A DNA stretch of 64,000 nt from Lophius americanus (taxonomy: Eukaryota; Chordata; Actinopteri; Lophiiformes; Lophiidae), in assembly GCA_037951165.1 (NCBI GenBank), contig JBBDHG010000008.1:8614001-8678000 (forward strand), read 5' to 3'. Shown here one piece after another: positions 31,966 through 43,050 of the stretch (positions within the stretch are counted from its first letter, which is position 1; the number at the start of each line of letters is the position of its first letter). Position numbers and translations under genes: made by a program. Below the pieces are notes generated by a model that did no database searches, was not told the origin of the DNA, and saw nothing but the letters and a program-made list of their open reading frames with translations.

Positions 31966-33135
31966 CCACAAGACGGACACTTTCTTTTAAATCCTTTGAT
32001 AATCATGTCAAATACAACCTCATTGTGTCTGTGCTGCCAATAAGGCAGTTGTTCAGTTTGAATTATCGTGTTGCCATTTCCTTTGTGACTTCATACATCT
32101 CCTTAACAGTTGATCATTATAGGACATTCATGGTTAGTCATAAAAAGGCCAAAAACACATTTATAATCCGGCAGACACGCCTGGAGCCAATTTCTTCTAA
32201 TCAATGGTCAAACATCAGAGACGCAATGTGTTTTCACTTCAAGTCAACGTTCACTGAGGAAGTGACAGTAAAGTCTCAATCTACATCGACTCCCTTCATT
32301 GACTGTGGTTTAGCTTGGTGTTAAGTCAGTGTTCCAACACACTGTACAAGATCACAACAATGTCCCTTTAAACCGCACAAAGTAATTGGAAATGATCAAA
32401 CCACTTTTGTCTTAAACATACAGGTAATAGGGTTTTTGGTTTTCTTTAAAAGACAGGTTAATAAATCCTGTTAGGACAAGCTCGCTCAAATCTAGTGACC
32501 AAAGAACAAAAAAAAACACGGGGAAAGGAAATGGTATATCATAAAAAATTTGTGGATTTTTCTCACAAAAAGTAAATGTTAAACAACTGCGAAATGACAG
32601 CAGGACTCAAAGGGTATCAGCCTATAAGCTGTGTTGGTATTGGATGTATTGGTTGGAATTGGATGGTTAAGTTAAACATGTGTGTGGATGTATTCCAGGT
32701 AAACCAAAGAAGAAGAGACCAAACCAGGAGGCGCTGAGCCTGAGCAGAGAGGGAGAGAGAGAATGATTAGGCATCCTTAAATTAGCTTTGTGTGGAGATT
32801 AACAGAGGTGGTTGCACATGAGACTCAACCCCTTCCCTGTTTGCAGTCTCTTTCTGGAGAGAGCGGGATAGGGAGTGGCCATAATAATGTTTTGAGATTC
32901 TCAGTGCAGCTCGGTTAGGCCGTGTAAGGGCAAATGTATTTGTATTCATTTGAAATTTTAGTGCAGAAACACATTTTTTAAAAGATTACATATTAAAATG
33001 AAGTAGAGGAAAAATCTCAAATTGATTCAGTATGGCATCTCCCATCTCGGGAGCAATTCCTGATGCAACAGAAGTGATGGGAAGTTGTTGCACTAATGTA
33101 TTAAATCAAAAATAAACTCAAATATGTATTTAATA
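31966..33135. other. unassigned DNA with a candidate conserved patch
   Basis: No repeat is recognised. The part at 32690-32900 is unique-looking and contains 'aatgattaggcatccttaaa' and 'ggagattaacagaggtgg' (TAAT/ATTA and GATTA words), like many vertebrate conserved noncoding elements. The 99-codon frame near 32025 has no motif. Confidence 0.3.
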
Positions 33136-33136
33136 G

Positions 33137-33325
33137 AAAGCAGCTTCAGGTTGAGGGTGAGTTGTTCCCTCAAGCAAAGGAATTTAGGTAAAGTCCAGTC
33201 ATCTTAGCAGGGATTACATATCTGGCCAGTAAAGGACCCACGATGAGCTGGAAAGTCTTAGGATATCTGAAATCCCATTCCACCGCAACTTGACTCCAGA
33301 AAAGAGGAAGACAAGATAAATACAG
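33137..33325 (+). mobile_element. Rex3-like LINE scrap, heavily deleted
   Basis: 'ggttgagggtgagttgttcc' plus 'ctcaagcaaaggaattta' matches the same segment that begins the 17.6-kb Rex3 copy. The end, 'gatgagctggaaagtc' and 'ccaccgcaacttgactccag' plus 'aaaagaggaagaca', matches the 3' tip of this LINE type. The middle, several hundred bases in other copies, is gone. Confidence 0.5.
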
Positions 33326-33799
33326 TAAAAGGTTGAATCCAACCATCACTAAAACTATTTCCTTGTAGGCTTCTGATTCGCAGACTTACAAATTCCATTT
33401 AGGTCTGAACACATCAGTAAGGGGCACCTTAACATCACAGAGTGTTTTGACCCTTATCCAACACTCTCAATCTGGTGGGTCAGCACTGATGGCCAAGGCA
33501 CTGCCCCAATTATCCGGGGTTCCAGCTAGGGTCCTGTCCCTTCTGGCCAGCAATAAAGATGGATCAACCTTCATGATACACTTTACCCCTCAGTCATTGC
33601 TGACCACTCCTTAATCATTTCTGCTATGACCTCAGTGCTTGCTAATTTCAGTTGCCTCCCACCGGCTCTGATCCGTTTCATTCAGACAGAAACAGAAGTG
33701 GTATGTACGGGCTTCTGGTGAGAGGAGGGCAATGACGGACCTCTGGGACTTTTTATACTTTCTGCCCAGGGCTGCCCTGTATTTCACTAGATTAGATAA
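33326..33799. other. unassigned DNA
   Basis: Moderately GC, unique-looking sequence with no recognised repeat. Confidence 0.3.
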
Positions 33800-34336
33800 T
33801 AAAAGTCTGGGATATTATGGAATCGTCATTGCCGCCGCCCCAGATCTTTGCAGTTAACACGATAACTCAAAAATGATCTTACATACATGTATTTTTACTG
33901 TAATAGTTCATATTTTACTCACTATGGGGAGCTTTCTGCGGAAAACACTGTTTCTTGGGCTTTAACTTCTTAATTGTTGCCCGAATTTATCCAAATTTGG
34001 TGCAAATTGATCGATTAAAGGGATCAATCTTGAATGCATCATTTCTTAATCTAGAAGTTCATATTTTACTCACTAATTGGAACTTTTTTTATTATTTAAA
34101 AAAACAAAAACAAACAGTTTGTTGAACATAATTTCCTAAGAATTAGTCTGATTTATTCCAGATTTTGTCCATATGAATAATCTTAGTGAGCTCTACCTTT
34201 TATCGTATTTTACTCACTTTGTTTGTTTTATTTAAAAAAATACTGTGGACATAACTTAACATTAAATTTGAGGAGTTCAATTAGGTAGCTTGCTAGTACA
34301 ATGCTGGGGATTGGGGTCTTTTCTGGTATATAGTGT
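33800..34336 (-). repeat. repeat X, copy E
   Basis: This is a minus-strand copy. Its 3' end is at the low coordinate ('aaaagtctgggatattatgg' followed by 'aatcgtcattgccgccgccc', the complement of the GC-rich tail). Its 5' end lies near 34336 ('gtacaatgctggggattggg' plus 'gtcttttctggtatata'). Core modules are present but degraded (ccaaatttggtgcaaa near 33991). Confidence 0.72.
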
Positions 34337-34739
34337 ATGCTGTCAAGGATGACAGCATAGGCTTAGTTTCTTGCAAAGTAGCACAGCCTTGACGTGAGGT
34401 GTTGCTCCAGAAGGGTTTCTCGGTTTTGGCTTCGTTTACAGTATCACATTGGTCAGATGAACAAAATGCGACAAGAGAGAAAGTGTGAAATATGTGATCT
34501 ATAGATTCATTAAGATAGTTGCCTGTGCCAGGATCATCTTCTATCATGGAGGCGTACTGAAAATATACTCAATTGCTGCTATTTATTTTTATATAATGAT
34601 GCCAAGGTTCGATCCTTACCCCAATATTTATGCTATTTTTTTTACTTTAAATGGGTTATTATGTTGGAGAAATGCAGGGAAGAAAACTCAGGGTTCAGGA
34701 GGTCAAACCACAGATCGAATTGTCACAATCACATAGCGA
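34337..34739. other. unassigned DNA beside repeat X
   Basis: It begins with 'tgctgtcaaggatgacagca', a small hairpin also found in altered form beside copy F and probably part of the true 5' end of repeat X. The rest is not recognised. Confidence 0.35.
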
Positions 34740-35310
34740 CCTCGTTATCGCCAGGCCCGCCACATTAGCTATCTATCTGACAGCCAGCTGTCAGAGCACG
34801 CTCCAGGTCTCGTTAAGCTCAGGGCTTCATTCATTATCTAATTGGTTGTAGGGAACCTGAATCCCTGCCGTAGGGACCTGATCTCTGCTGCCTCGTCCTT
34901 TGACGTGGGCTGTCAGTTCATCCGCAACACTGTGTCAAAGTGTCACAAACAATGCTTCCATTCTTTCCTTCTCATTGTGTAGCAGGCAATTATCAGAGTA
35001 AACCAGGGCTGTTTATCCCAGCCTTTTGCAGCAGTTGGAGTCTAACCGCCCCGTTACCTGTTAATAGGCTAATTACAAGTCTGTAACAGAAGCAAGAACT
35101 GCTAATTTGACTTATGGAGAATAAGACCAGTCAGAATGCATTCTGTTTATTATGATGGTAAATGCAGCTGACACTGGTTTAATGGCTCCTTTCAAAGCAG
35201 CCCAGTCTGCGCAATAAGACAGCAGCCCCATTACAGGAAGGGCATGTCAGCAAAGAAGATGACTGCAGAGATGTACAGTATGGAGTTACTGCAAATTACT
35301 ATGACATCAG
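34740..35310. promoter_or_regulatory. candidate conserved noncoding (enhancer-like) element
   Basis: About 570 bp without any repeat signature, of balanced base composition, dense in homeodomain-type and related words: 'tatctaattggttg', 'gttaataggctaattacaag', 'tgctaatttgactta', 'gcaattatcag', 'tgtcacaaacaatgc' (Sox-like acaat) and 'gacagccagctgtcag' (an E-box inside a near-palindrome). No open frame of note crosses it. This texture is typical of vertebrate developmental enhancers, but conservation cannot be judged from one sequence. Confidence 0.3.
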
Positions 35311-35604
35311 TTAGGTATGTTAGAAACAGAAAGTTTTTGTCTGTGGCTTGTCTACCACAGCGTAGTGACAAACGTTACTTGGTGGATACTGCTGCTCATC
35401 ATAACATCATTATCTGATCTGCATAATTTTCTGTTGTCTTTCCAACTCAACATTAGCTAGTATAAAAATTGCACTAAAATATAAGATAGAAAATAAATAC
35501 AATTACCGTTGAGAAAAATAAAGTAACCAGTGCACCAGTGTCCTTTGATTCAGTATTTCAATTTGGGGGATGGATTCTGGACATTAAGTAACTTTTCTTT
35601 CTAA
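35311..35604. other. unassigned spacer
   Basis: AT-rich, with no recognised feature. Confidence 0.3.
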
Positions 35605-36060
35605 GACTTAACCATCAGAAAGCTCTTATTAATAAGGCGGTTCTGCCTCAGCTTATCTCTTGACCAACCTATATCATTCGAAAAAGGACTTTTTCCCACT
35701 GTCTGTCCATAAAGCCCATACTGAACTTGGAAAAAAGTAATTTAAGTTTGTTTCTCCCTTTGCCTGGAATCAGCTGCAAAATTACCTGAATCTCAAAGAC
35801 CGGTGTCAGGAAACACATTCAAAACCATCTTACAAAGAATTGGATGTAGACACACCTGGCTGGATGTTTTTCAATAGATGTTTTCGTTTCATTTTCTAAT
35901 TCTTAACGTTTTTAATTTTTTTCTTTGTAAATTGTTATTTGTACGTCTGTATTTTGTATGCTTTCAACTCTGTTGATGTGATGCTGCATGTGTAGAAAAA
36001 TATTTTTAAATCGCAATGGGACTGACCTTATAAAATAAATGTTAAAAATAAAACATACAT
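35605..36060 (+). mobile_element. Rex1-like LINE 3' end
   Basis: A decayed C-terminus (LSVHKAHTELGKK, then FVSPFAWNQLQNYLNL) is followed by a T-rich 3' UTR ending 'aaatcgcaatgggactgacc' and 'ttataaaataaatgttaaaa'. The FAWNQLQ motif and the 'ctcaatgggac...aaataaa' type ending are typical of Rex1/Babar-like fish LINEs. No catalytic domain is present. It is a relative of the split copy at 15.5-17.1 kb. Confidence 0.7.
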
Positions 36061-36469
36061 TTAAAGAAACCCTAGCAAAGTCCTCAACAATCTGATTTTC
36101 CGTTATTAAGTACCTCCCACACCCACGATACAACTCCATAATTTCCTTGTGACCCTCTCTATAGACTCAAGTTCATACAGAAGTTAGTTGTTATCTTTTT
36201 TTACTCTTTTATTTATTACCCCATTAGCTGCCAATTTAATGACCACGTGTCTTTCTACGGTACTGATGCAAGAAGATATTACAACCAAGTTACATACAGT
36301 GCATCACTGATAAGATATTCTGAAATACGAACAAGAAATAAAAATAATGTTGAATGCTCACTTTAAAGTCTGAAAACAATATACTTCTTTGAACGTATCC
36401 ATTATGAATACTAAACTTTTACTTAACTTTTTTTCATTTTACCAATAAAAAAAACACTCTGGCCTCGCT
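36061..36469. other. unassigned AT-rich DNA
   Basis: No gene or repeat is recognised. Confidence 0.3.
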
Positions 36470-36766
36470 CCACTGGTTCCATTTTAAGCTTCACTCTCAC
36501 ATACCCCTCAAAGTCACTGAGGAGGTTTCAACCAAACATTTTCTGTTGCAGACCACAATCATTGGAATGAGTTGCCCCCCTTATTAAGGGGTCACATTTG
36601 TTTCTTGTGATTTATTTTCTTTTCCTTTCTTTTTTTTTTCTTTTACATTTTTAATGTAATGTTTTTATTGTGTCTTTTATCAATTTCAAAGGATTTTGGT
36701 CAACTGTTGTTTTTAAAAGCTGTTCAAGAAGTTGAGTTGTCTAGTTGGAAAATAAATGTAAGGTAA
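36470..36766 (+). mobile_element. probable LINE 3' end, family uncertain
   Basis: A block reading FSVADHNHWNELPPLL (with frame breaks around it) resembles the 'WNELP' motif near the end of L2/CR1/Rex-type reverse transcriptases. A pyrimidine-rich 3' UTR follows, ending 'ggaaaataaatgtaaggtaa'. It is short and eroded. Confidence 0.4.
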
Positions 36767-36769
36767 AGT

Positions 36770-37295
36770 GGGGGATATTATGAAATTCTCAGCTCCGATA
36801 CCAAATATTTGTGTGAATACAATAACTTCAAAACTATTTCATGGACTGTTTTGAAAATTTATACCGAAATAGACCTTACTGGGAGGAAAGACTGGATTGA
36901 TTTTAAGTAAAGGGATTCACTAGACAGGAACTTTAATTCTTAATGTTTTCGAGCACTAATTGATCAAACGTTGGTCCAATTTTGTCCAACTTTAATGAAT
37001 TTAAATCGACTTGAGGAAATCTGTTGTCTTTGTGTCACATTTTACTCTAATAGTTCATATTTAACTCACCTGGGGGAGCTTTTCAAAAAAATGACTAAAA
37101 CTGTTTTTTTTTAACATAACTTCCTCACCTTTTTTCCAATAAAGTCCTGATGTGGTGCGTAAGAAATAAATCATGGACATCTATCTTGGATATTTCATAA
37201 TTTACTTAATGGGGAGATCGGAAATAAACAGGGTTCTTGTGCAACGCAGAGAATGGGGGCTTCTAGGGGTTATACCTTTGCTGTCAGGGACAACA
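36770..37295 (-). repeat. repeat X, copy F
   Basis: Another minus-strand copy. The 3' end is at 36771 (ggggatattatgaaattc); the 5' end lies near 37275-37295 ('gggggcttctaggggttata' followed by 'ctgtcagggacaacag'). Module blocks 'taatagttcatatttaactc' and 'cacctgggggagctttt' lie near 37050. It shares strand and an extended 5' boundary with copy E, 2.4 kb away. Confidence 0.7.
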
Positions 37296-37495
37296 GTTTT
37301 GCACAAAGCTCACCATGTCTCCTTTCAACAGTTAACAATCTTCTATCCATTGGAAAAATCTCAGACGAGATGTGAGTTTTTAAGAAAGGCATCATGAGGT
37401 TTAGGAGATTTAAACTATCAAAATAAATGTGTATGACCTGTGAGGACTTGGAAGATGGAGAAAGCAGCTCAAACACCTTCAGGGATGGATGACTT
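37296..37495. other. unassigned spacer
   Basis: Nothing recognised. Confidence 0.3.
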
Positions 37496-37810
37496 AATTC
37501 TGAGCAGGGGCCGACTGCCCCCTCCTCCGCTCAATCACACACTCACGCTGGTCTGCGCCGCGGACCAGGGCGTCCATCTAGGCCGGTCATCTCACAGCAA
37601 GCCTGTGGAGACAGAGACGTCCTCGTGACACCAAAGGTTAATAATACTGTACCTGACTCTGCGGGACCCGTCTCGCCACTGCTGCTATGATTTAATCAAA
37701 CGGAAAGAAGAGGTGAAGCCCGGCGCTGCGCTGCCAACCGGCCGACTCAGACATATCACACAGCGCCTCTGAGAGAGAGAGCGAGAGAGACAGAGAGAGA
37801 GAGATTCAGA
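37496..37810. promoter_or_regulatory. CpG-rich patch, possible promoter or 5' exon
   Basis: This is the densest CpG cluster in the window: 'tgcgccgcggaccagggcgt', 'ccgtctcgccactg', 'agcccggcgctgcgctgcca' and 'accggccgactc', closed by a GA microsatellite. Surrounding DNA is AT-rich and CpG-poor, and no repeat family is recognised. It could be a CpG-island promoter, a 5' untranslated exon or an unmethylated enhancer. The 62-codon frame across it has no domain. No TATA box or clear initiator was identified. Confidence 0.3.
37766..37806. repeat. imperfect GA microsatellite
   Basis: A GA-rich run of about 40 bp with a few C interruptions, at the edge of the CpG-rich patch. Confidence 0.9.
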
Positions 37811-38504
37811 GTCTGAGGGGACAAACTGATGTAAAATTAAATGAATGCAGCACTACAGAGCTTCTTACTTCATTACATTTGTTGGTATGCTGTTATTGAT
37901 TCGGTGACTTAGCAGAATCTTCTTAACGAGAAAGAAAATGTTTTTACAATGATTTCTTTCTATTGTTCATTTAATTCCTGCACGGTCCAGAGTTGTTTCC
38001 TTTCATCTGCATTCATGCTGCTCTCCTTTAGAATTATGAATGTGTTGCATTAGGGCATGATCTTAAATATGGGACAGTTTAGAGTAAAAAGTTTTTGAAC
38101 GAATTAGATGGAAGAGAGACCAGTCCATATTTTTGAAGTCATTAGTTATATAGTACATGAACAGCACTCACAAATCAAATAGATAAATAAATGAATTTGG
38201 ACAGTTTTTGCCAATAAAACAGGAAATTTCCCACGACAAACAAGTAGTAATCTGTGTCACCAGACTATTATCAAACTATACAAAAAAAAGATTCACGAGT
38301 TTCTTTCTAACTGTGTAGTTTGTGTAGTTTGAAAAAAGGCTTTTTATTTCACAATTGTTTATCCATACATTATAATACTGAACTAAGTGGTATTAAGAGG
38401 ATTACAATACTGAAAATAAATTAAGATTTGATAATTATAATAAGTCTTAAGCTGGACTGGAAACTTTTTAAAATTCATTCATGTCCTCGCACAAGGTTTA
38501 ATTA
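37811..38504. other. unassigned AT-rich DNA
   Basis: No gene or repeat family is recognised. Confidence 0.3.
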
Positions 38505-38622
38505 GGCCAACGCTGTCATCCCCTGCATTGGAAAAACAATTCCACTTATTAACTCCTCAAATTGAATGTGAAATATCGTCTGTAAACAGTATTTTTCGTT
38601 AAAAAGAAATTCCTCATTAATA
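38505..38622 (+). repeat. repeat X, 5' fragment (copy G)
   Basis: 'cgctgtcatcccctgcattg' is followed by 'ttaactcctcaaattgaatg' and 'cagtatttttcgttaaaaag', matching the first 110 bp of the other copies. The modules are missing. Confidence 0.6.
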
Positions 38623-38639
38623 TTATTGTCAATAATATT

Positions 38640-39010
38640 GTCATTAATAAATGCAGTTAAAAAGGGCAACAATAAACTATTGTAATAATAACAAGAACAA
38701 ATTCACACACAAGTAATAAAATGGGAGCATTTTTAAAATTAGAATGATGAAGTTCAAGAGGAGTCACTGATTTGATCTTAACTGTACGCCATCTCAAAAA
38801 ATAATGTTTTAGGCTCTGATTTAAAATAAGTAACAGCTTTAGCAGACCTGAGGAAGTCTGTCCCACAGGTTGGGATCATAAAAACTAAAAGCCGCCTCTT
38901 GCCTGGTTCTAACTCTAGGGACCGTGAGCAGGTAGGTGTAAACTGGGTAAATTAAAAGGGAAGGCATTCATAAGTTGTGCATGAGCCCGGATGCTTTCAG
39001 AGTTCTAAAG
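38640..39010. repeat. fish dispersed repeat, class unknown
   Basis: 'gcagacctgaggaagtctgt' then 'cccacaggttgggatcataa' and 'aaagccgcctcttgcctggt' resembles a widespread fish repeat with 'gcagacctgag...ttcca...ctaaa(a/c)gctgcctc'. No coding part is seen. Confidence 0.45.
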
Positions 39011-41224
39011 AAAAAAATCTAATCGAACTCAAGGCTTGGTGAATCAGTAGCACCAGTGTTTCCTCTCACCCTCTCCCACAAGGAGTAAGTTGTGTGTGTT
39101 TTTATACCGGGAACACCAGGCCAAGATGCTTCCAATAACTGACGACACCCTGGCATCTGGAACACACAGCCACAAACAGCTTGCGGCCAACAGGGGCAGG
39201 ATCCTCACAAAGTCGAAAATGAAAACTCAAAATGGATTTCCATTTCTGATTCTAATTTGAACCTTTCTCTAGAATTCAGAGCGAAGATCTGCTCCACTGG
39301 CGCTCTCACTCTTTTACATGTTCCTCACCGAAAAATAAGCTGAAGCCAGTGAGTTGCATATTGCACAAACACATAAAGTAATCGCATATTTTTTCTTTTA
39401 GATACAATAACAACAGTTAAGATGGACTACAACACCTTCAAACAGCCTCATCAGTGTGTCGCAATTGATTTAAAGTCCAGGTTTAAGAATAGTACAGATG
39501 GGAGGACATTAAGGTAGGGTAACAGGTTACACCAACGGAGCACACGCCTGAACTTAAGGCGAGTAAAAGCTTTTTTCCTCTTCAGTACACAGGGGCAGTA
39601 GATGCAACTGCATGCTGCCTAGAGAGATGTGTCTCTCTGGACCCGCTCTTAAACTAACCCGTGTTGATATGTGAGTATGAAAAACAGTCCGGTGGGACGC
39701 TGATCTGCAAAGATTTGGGCATTGGGCCAAGGTGTGTGTAGCGGACAGCGGCTGCTGACATCACTCCCTCCCATCCCGGACCACGTCTTGGCAGTGCGAG
39801 ATTCGTCCATGCCAAGATGAGAGAGGGAAGCCTTTGAAGTTTACCACCAGTCTGATGAGCGTTGACCTATGATAATCGTTTTGATATGTTTGATCTTTAG
39901 TTTGGGAAATTTAAAGGAAAAACTTTAAAAACTGAAGAAGTTTTTAAAGTCAGTGTCTTATCTGTAAGGTCAGAGAATAATAAAAGCAGCTGGAGCTTAT
40001 CCTCAGCTGTAGTATCGTATTTTAGTTTGATGTTGATGATCTCTCAAGTATTCCTGCTTGAATTTAAGGAGAAAATTTTACAATAGAAGTGATCATTTTA
40101 ATGATTTTGTGATTCATTTTTAAAAATTTTATTTATTTATTTGTTTTTGAGTCACTGAGGTGGCTGTGGACTAATGCCTCTTTAGAATGTAAGAATATTG
40201 ATACTTGTTTTTTTTAAAACACAAGATGTGGAACCTCACAAGCGGGCGTGATGATCAAACAAAAATAATTTACTTGTTTCTGTTTGTGTAATCAACTTAT
40301 TGTTTACAAAGATTTACTACAGCTATAATGTTTGGAGCTTCTTTTTTTTTTTTTTTAGCTTGCCGGGTCCTTGCTTCAGCCCCCCAGTCCTGTAGGAATG
40401 GGTTCAACTAATTGCAAAAAAAACAACCAGTCAAACATCAAAGAAATAAAGATGGGTGAAAACGTGACATCCGTGTCGGAGCCACATGACAGCACGTGTG
40501 ATGCAGAAGACAGCACATGATCAAGAAGCGTGTGCGTTTTTACTATGTTATTTTACTATGTCATCCGCCCATTCTTAACTGCACTGGGTGATAATAATTC
40601 CAGTGGGTGGGCTCCCATCCTGTTCGATGACGGGGTCAGGCCGGACTAGAGGTACTAGAATGTGTACAGGGGAGATACAGGCGGGCAGGAAGTGGGAGAG
40701 GAGAGGACAGAGAAAATGGGGAGAAGAGGAAGAGGAGCTTGAGAGGGAAAAGTTCACGCAATCCAAGCCCTCCCTCCTGCCGGCCTGCCTGAACTGTTGA
40801 GCACCCTCCGCTCCACCAGTAATGATCTGCAGGTTCACTTACGAAAATCTTGTTATGAGTTTTACTTCTTCTAGATTGTCAAGTTTGACGGTCTTCTCAA
40901 CGTATAAAATTATGCACCTGGCCCCTTAATCAACAACAATGACTCTGACGCCCCAAAGGTCAAAATGTCAATCGCGCTTTACCTCCTTTTTTAAATACTC
41001 AAAAAGGGTTCTTCTTTTTATTTTTTATTTCAAATTCACTTTAAATACATATTTCACTGTTTAATATCCTAAAATAAAATGAGAAAAAAAAATCACTAGC
41101 CTGGTTCTTTAACGCAGTTTACTCAACTATTTCTTTTTTTTTTTTTTACTTATCTCACCTCCTGGTTTAGGCTGATAAATAGGCTACGATTTTACCCAAA
41201 ACTCCCCCTTTGTGAAACTTTTAA
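39011..41224. other. unassigned DNA
   Basis: About 2.2 kb with no recognised repeat family. It includes unique-looking blocks near 39110-39330 and 39590-39850, a T run at 40341-40356, and a purine-rich tract at about 40684-40755 (G/A with few interruptions). Open frames up to 87 codons over the purine tract reflect its skewed composition. Confidence 0.3.
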
Positions 41225-41520
41225 ATGAAAATTAATAACCATGGAAAGATTAATGAATCCAAATGGTAACACAGCGAGTTTACATAATGCATATTTACAC
41301 TGAAAACACACATTATGAGGGAGCCCAGCGTCGCAGAGCAGAGAGTATAAGCTGTATTTAGCAGTGGTATCTCTTCAAACTGTTATCATCCAACTGCGAG
41401 GCTTTATCAGCTGTGAGGCTCCGGCAGAATGAGAGCATATCTCCTCACCACAGAGAGCAATATGAAAATTACCCTGCTTTTATAATCATAATTCATGCAT
41501 TTTTAAATAAACGTAGTTTG
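41225..41520. promoter_or_regulatory. candidate conserved noncoding element
   Basis: Repeat-free DNA with many TAAT/ATTA words (aaaattaataaccatgg, agattaatgaatcc, aatcataattcatgcat) and a 'ttatcagctgtgagg' E-box/GATA-like cluster. It lacks long open frames. The composition suits a vertebrate enhancer, but conservation is untested. Confidence 0.27.
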
Positions 41521-42744
41521 TAGAGGGCTGACTCAGTACTTTCTCTGTATTTTCCTTGAAGTACAACTCTTTTAGCTCGTAACAAAACTGCTGGGATCAA
41601 CAAGCATGCTAAATATGGTCATGATAACGCTTGCTTTCTTTTCAATAAATAAAAAATAAATAATTTAATCTTCCTCATAACAGATTGCCATGGTTGTAAA
41701 CCTAAAGAATAAAAAAGAAGACATATTCCTTTACTATTATTCAACATTCTTCACTAATGCACATGGAAGTCATGATGCCAGAGCCTAAAACTCTAATTAA
41801 ATGAGCCTTTTATCCATCCATCTTTGCTGAATAAGGCCCACACAATAATAATGTCAATATTAGCAATGCTTCAACAGCTACATACTCTTCAAAAAAGGTG
41901 GTCACAGTGAACAAATTAACATAAACTCTGCAGATCTAAGGCGCTTTTTGAGGCACATTTGGCCCCCTCTCTTGGTTTTCTGTCTGCTTTTTAGGGTTTT
42001 TAGGGTCTCTCAATGTTAAAAACCAGATGGTGATGGAGGTAGAACATCAGTCTTCTTTTGATTCCCCTGTTTACGGTTTGGCAAGGGAGCACTCTGTGAC
42101 AGCAAACCGAGAGATTATCATATGGCTTTTTATGTGCAGAGTTTGTCCTTGGCAGACAAATGTGGAAATACGAGCAGTTTTTGCACCTGAGAGTAATTTG
42201 CCTCTGCTAAAATCATAACATCATATTTCCAACTTTTTAGCAACCATCTCTGTGCAATACTGTGTCTACCCTCCATTCTTTTTTTTTCTTTTTTTTTACG
42301 ACTTACAGTTTATTTAATTTTCAGATTTCAGTTACATCCAGTCTGAAATGTGGAGATAATCAGAATTGTGTAAAAGATTAAGAATGAAAAAGAAAACGAT
42401 AAAGAAAACGAAAAAAAATACAAAAAAAATGAAAAAAACAAAGAGGAAAAAAGGGGCTAATAAATAAATAATATATGTTTGTACATATGCAAAAACAGAC
42501 TATACACATGAAGGGTATTTCTATGTACAATCTATCCTCGCCAATCTGTTGGGGTAATACATACATATTCAAATATATGAACATATTTGATCGTATGTTT
42601 GCTTCATATATAAATGATTACAAACATACTTGGTTTTATACATATGTGAACATTATTACACATATGTATAAGAAGTGTATGCCTAAATATACATACACAA
42701 ATCACTAAATGCAACATTAATTATCCTTAAAGATATATATTTGG
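41521..42744. other. unassigned AT-rich DNA
   Basis: No gene is recognised. An A-rich tract lies at about 42375-42455. A cluster of 'acatatg'-type words with small inverted repeats (caaatatatgaacatatttg at 42571) lies at 42475-42700. Confidence 0.3.
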
Positions 42745-43050
42745 TATTAGCCTCATTTTGAGGTGTGGTCTTCCCATCCGTCAGTCATGCAATAAAAAAG
42801 TTGCTAATTTGGAGCCACTAATTTACATCACAATTTAGCAAACACTAGAAATGAACCTCTATCACACTTTCATTAGACCAGGAAAAGGCCTTTGATCACC
42901 TTGAATGACCATGTCTCCTAAAGGTCCTAAGCAGATTTGTGTTTGACGCGTCTTCCATTAATTGGGTAAAGAGTTCTACAGCCTGCAATACTATAAACCA
43001 ACAAGTAAACCTTTATTGTTGCTCACCGGCAGACCTTTTGGATTTATATC
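42745..43050 (+). mobile_element. L1-type LINE, reverse-transcriptase part 1
   Basis: The motif LDQEKAFD, a hallmark of L1-clade reverse transcriptase, is encoded at 42873-42896. It is followed after a stop by LLKVLSRF and INWVKS, the normal order for this domain. The frame is otherwise broken and the upstream part is unclear. The next expected motif, RQGCPLS, is not here but appears at 46060, on the far side of an L2-type LINE, so this element is split. The endonuclease domain is not seen. Confidence 0.8.
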
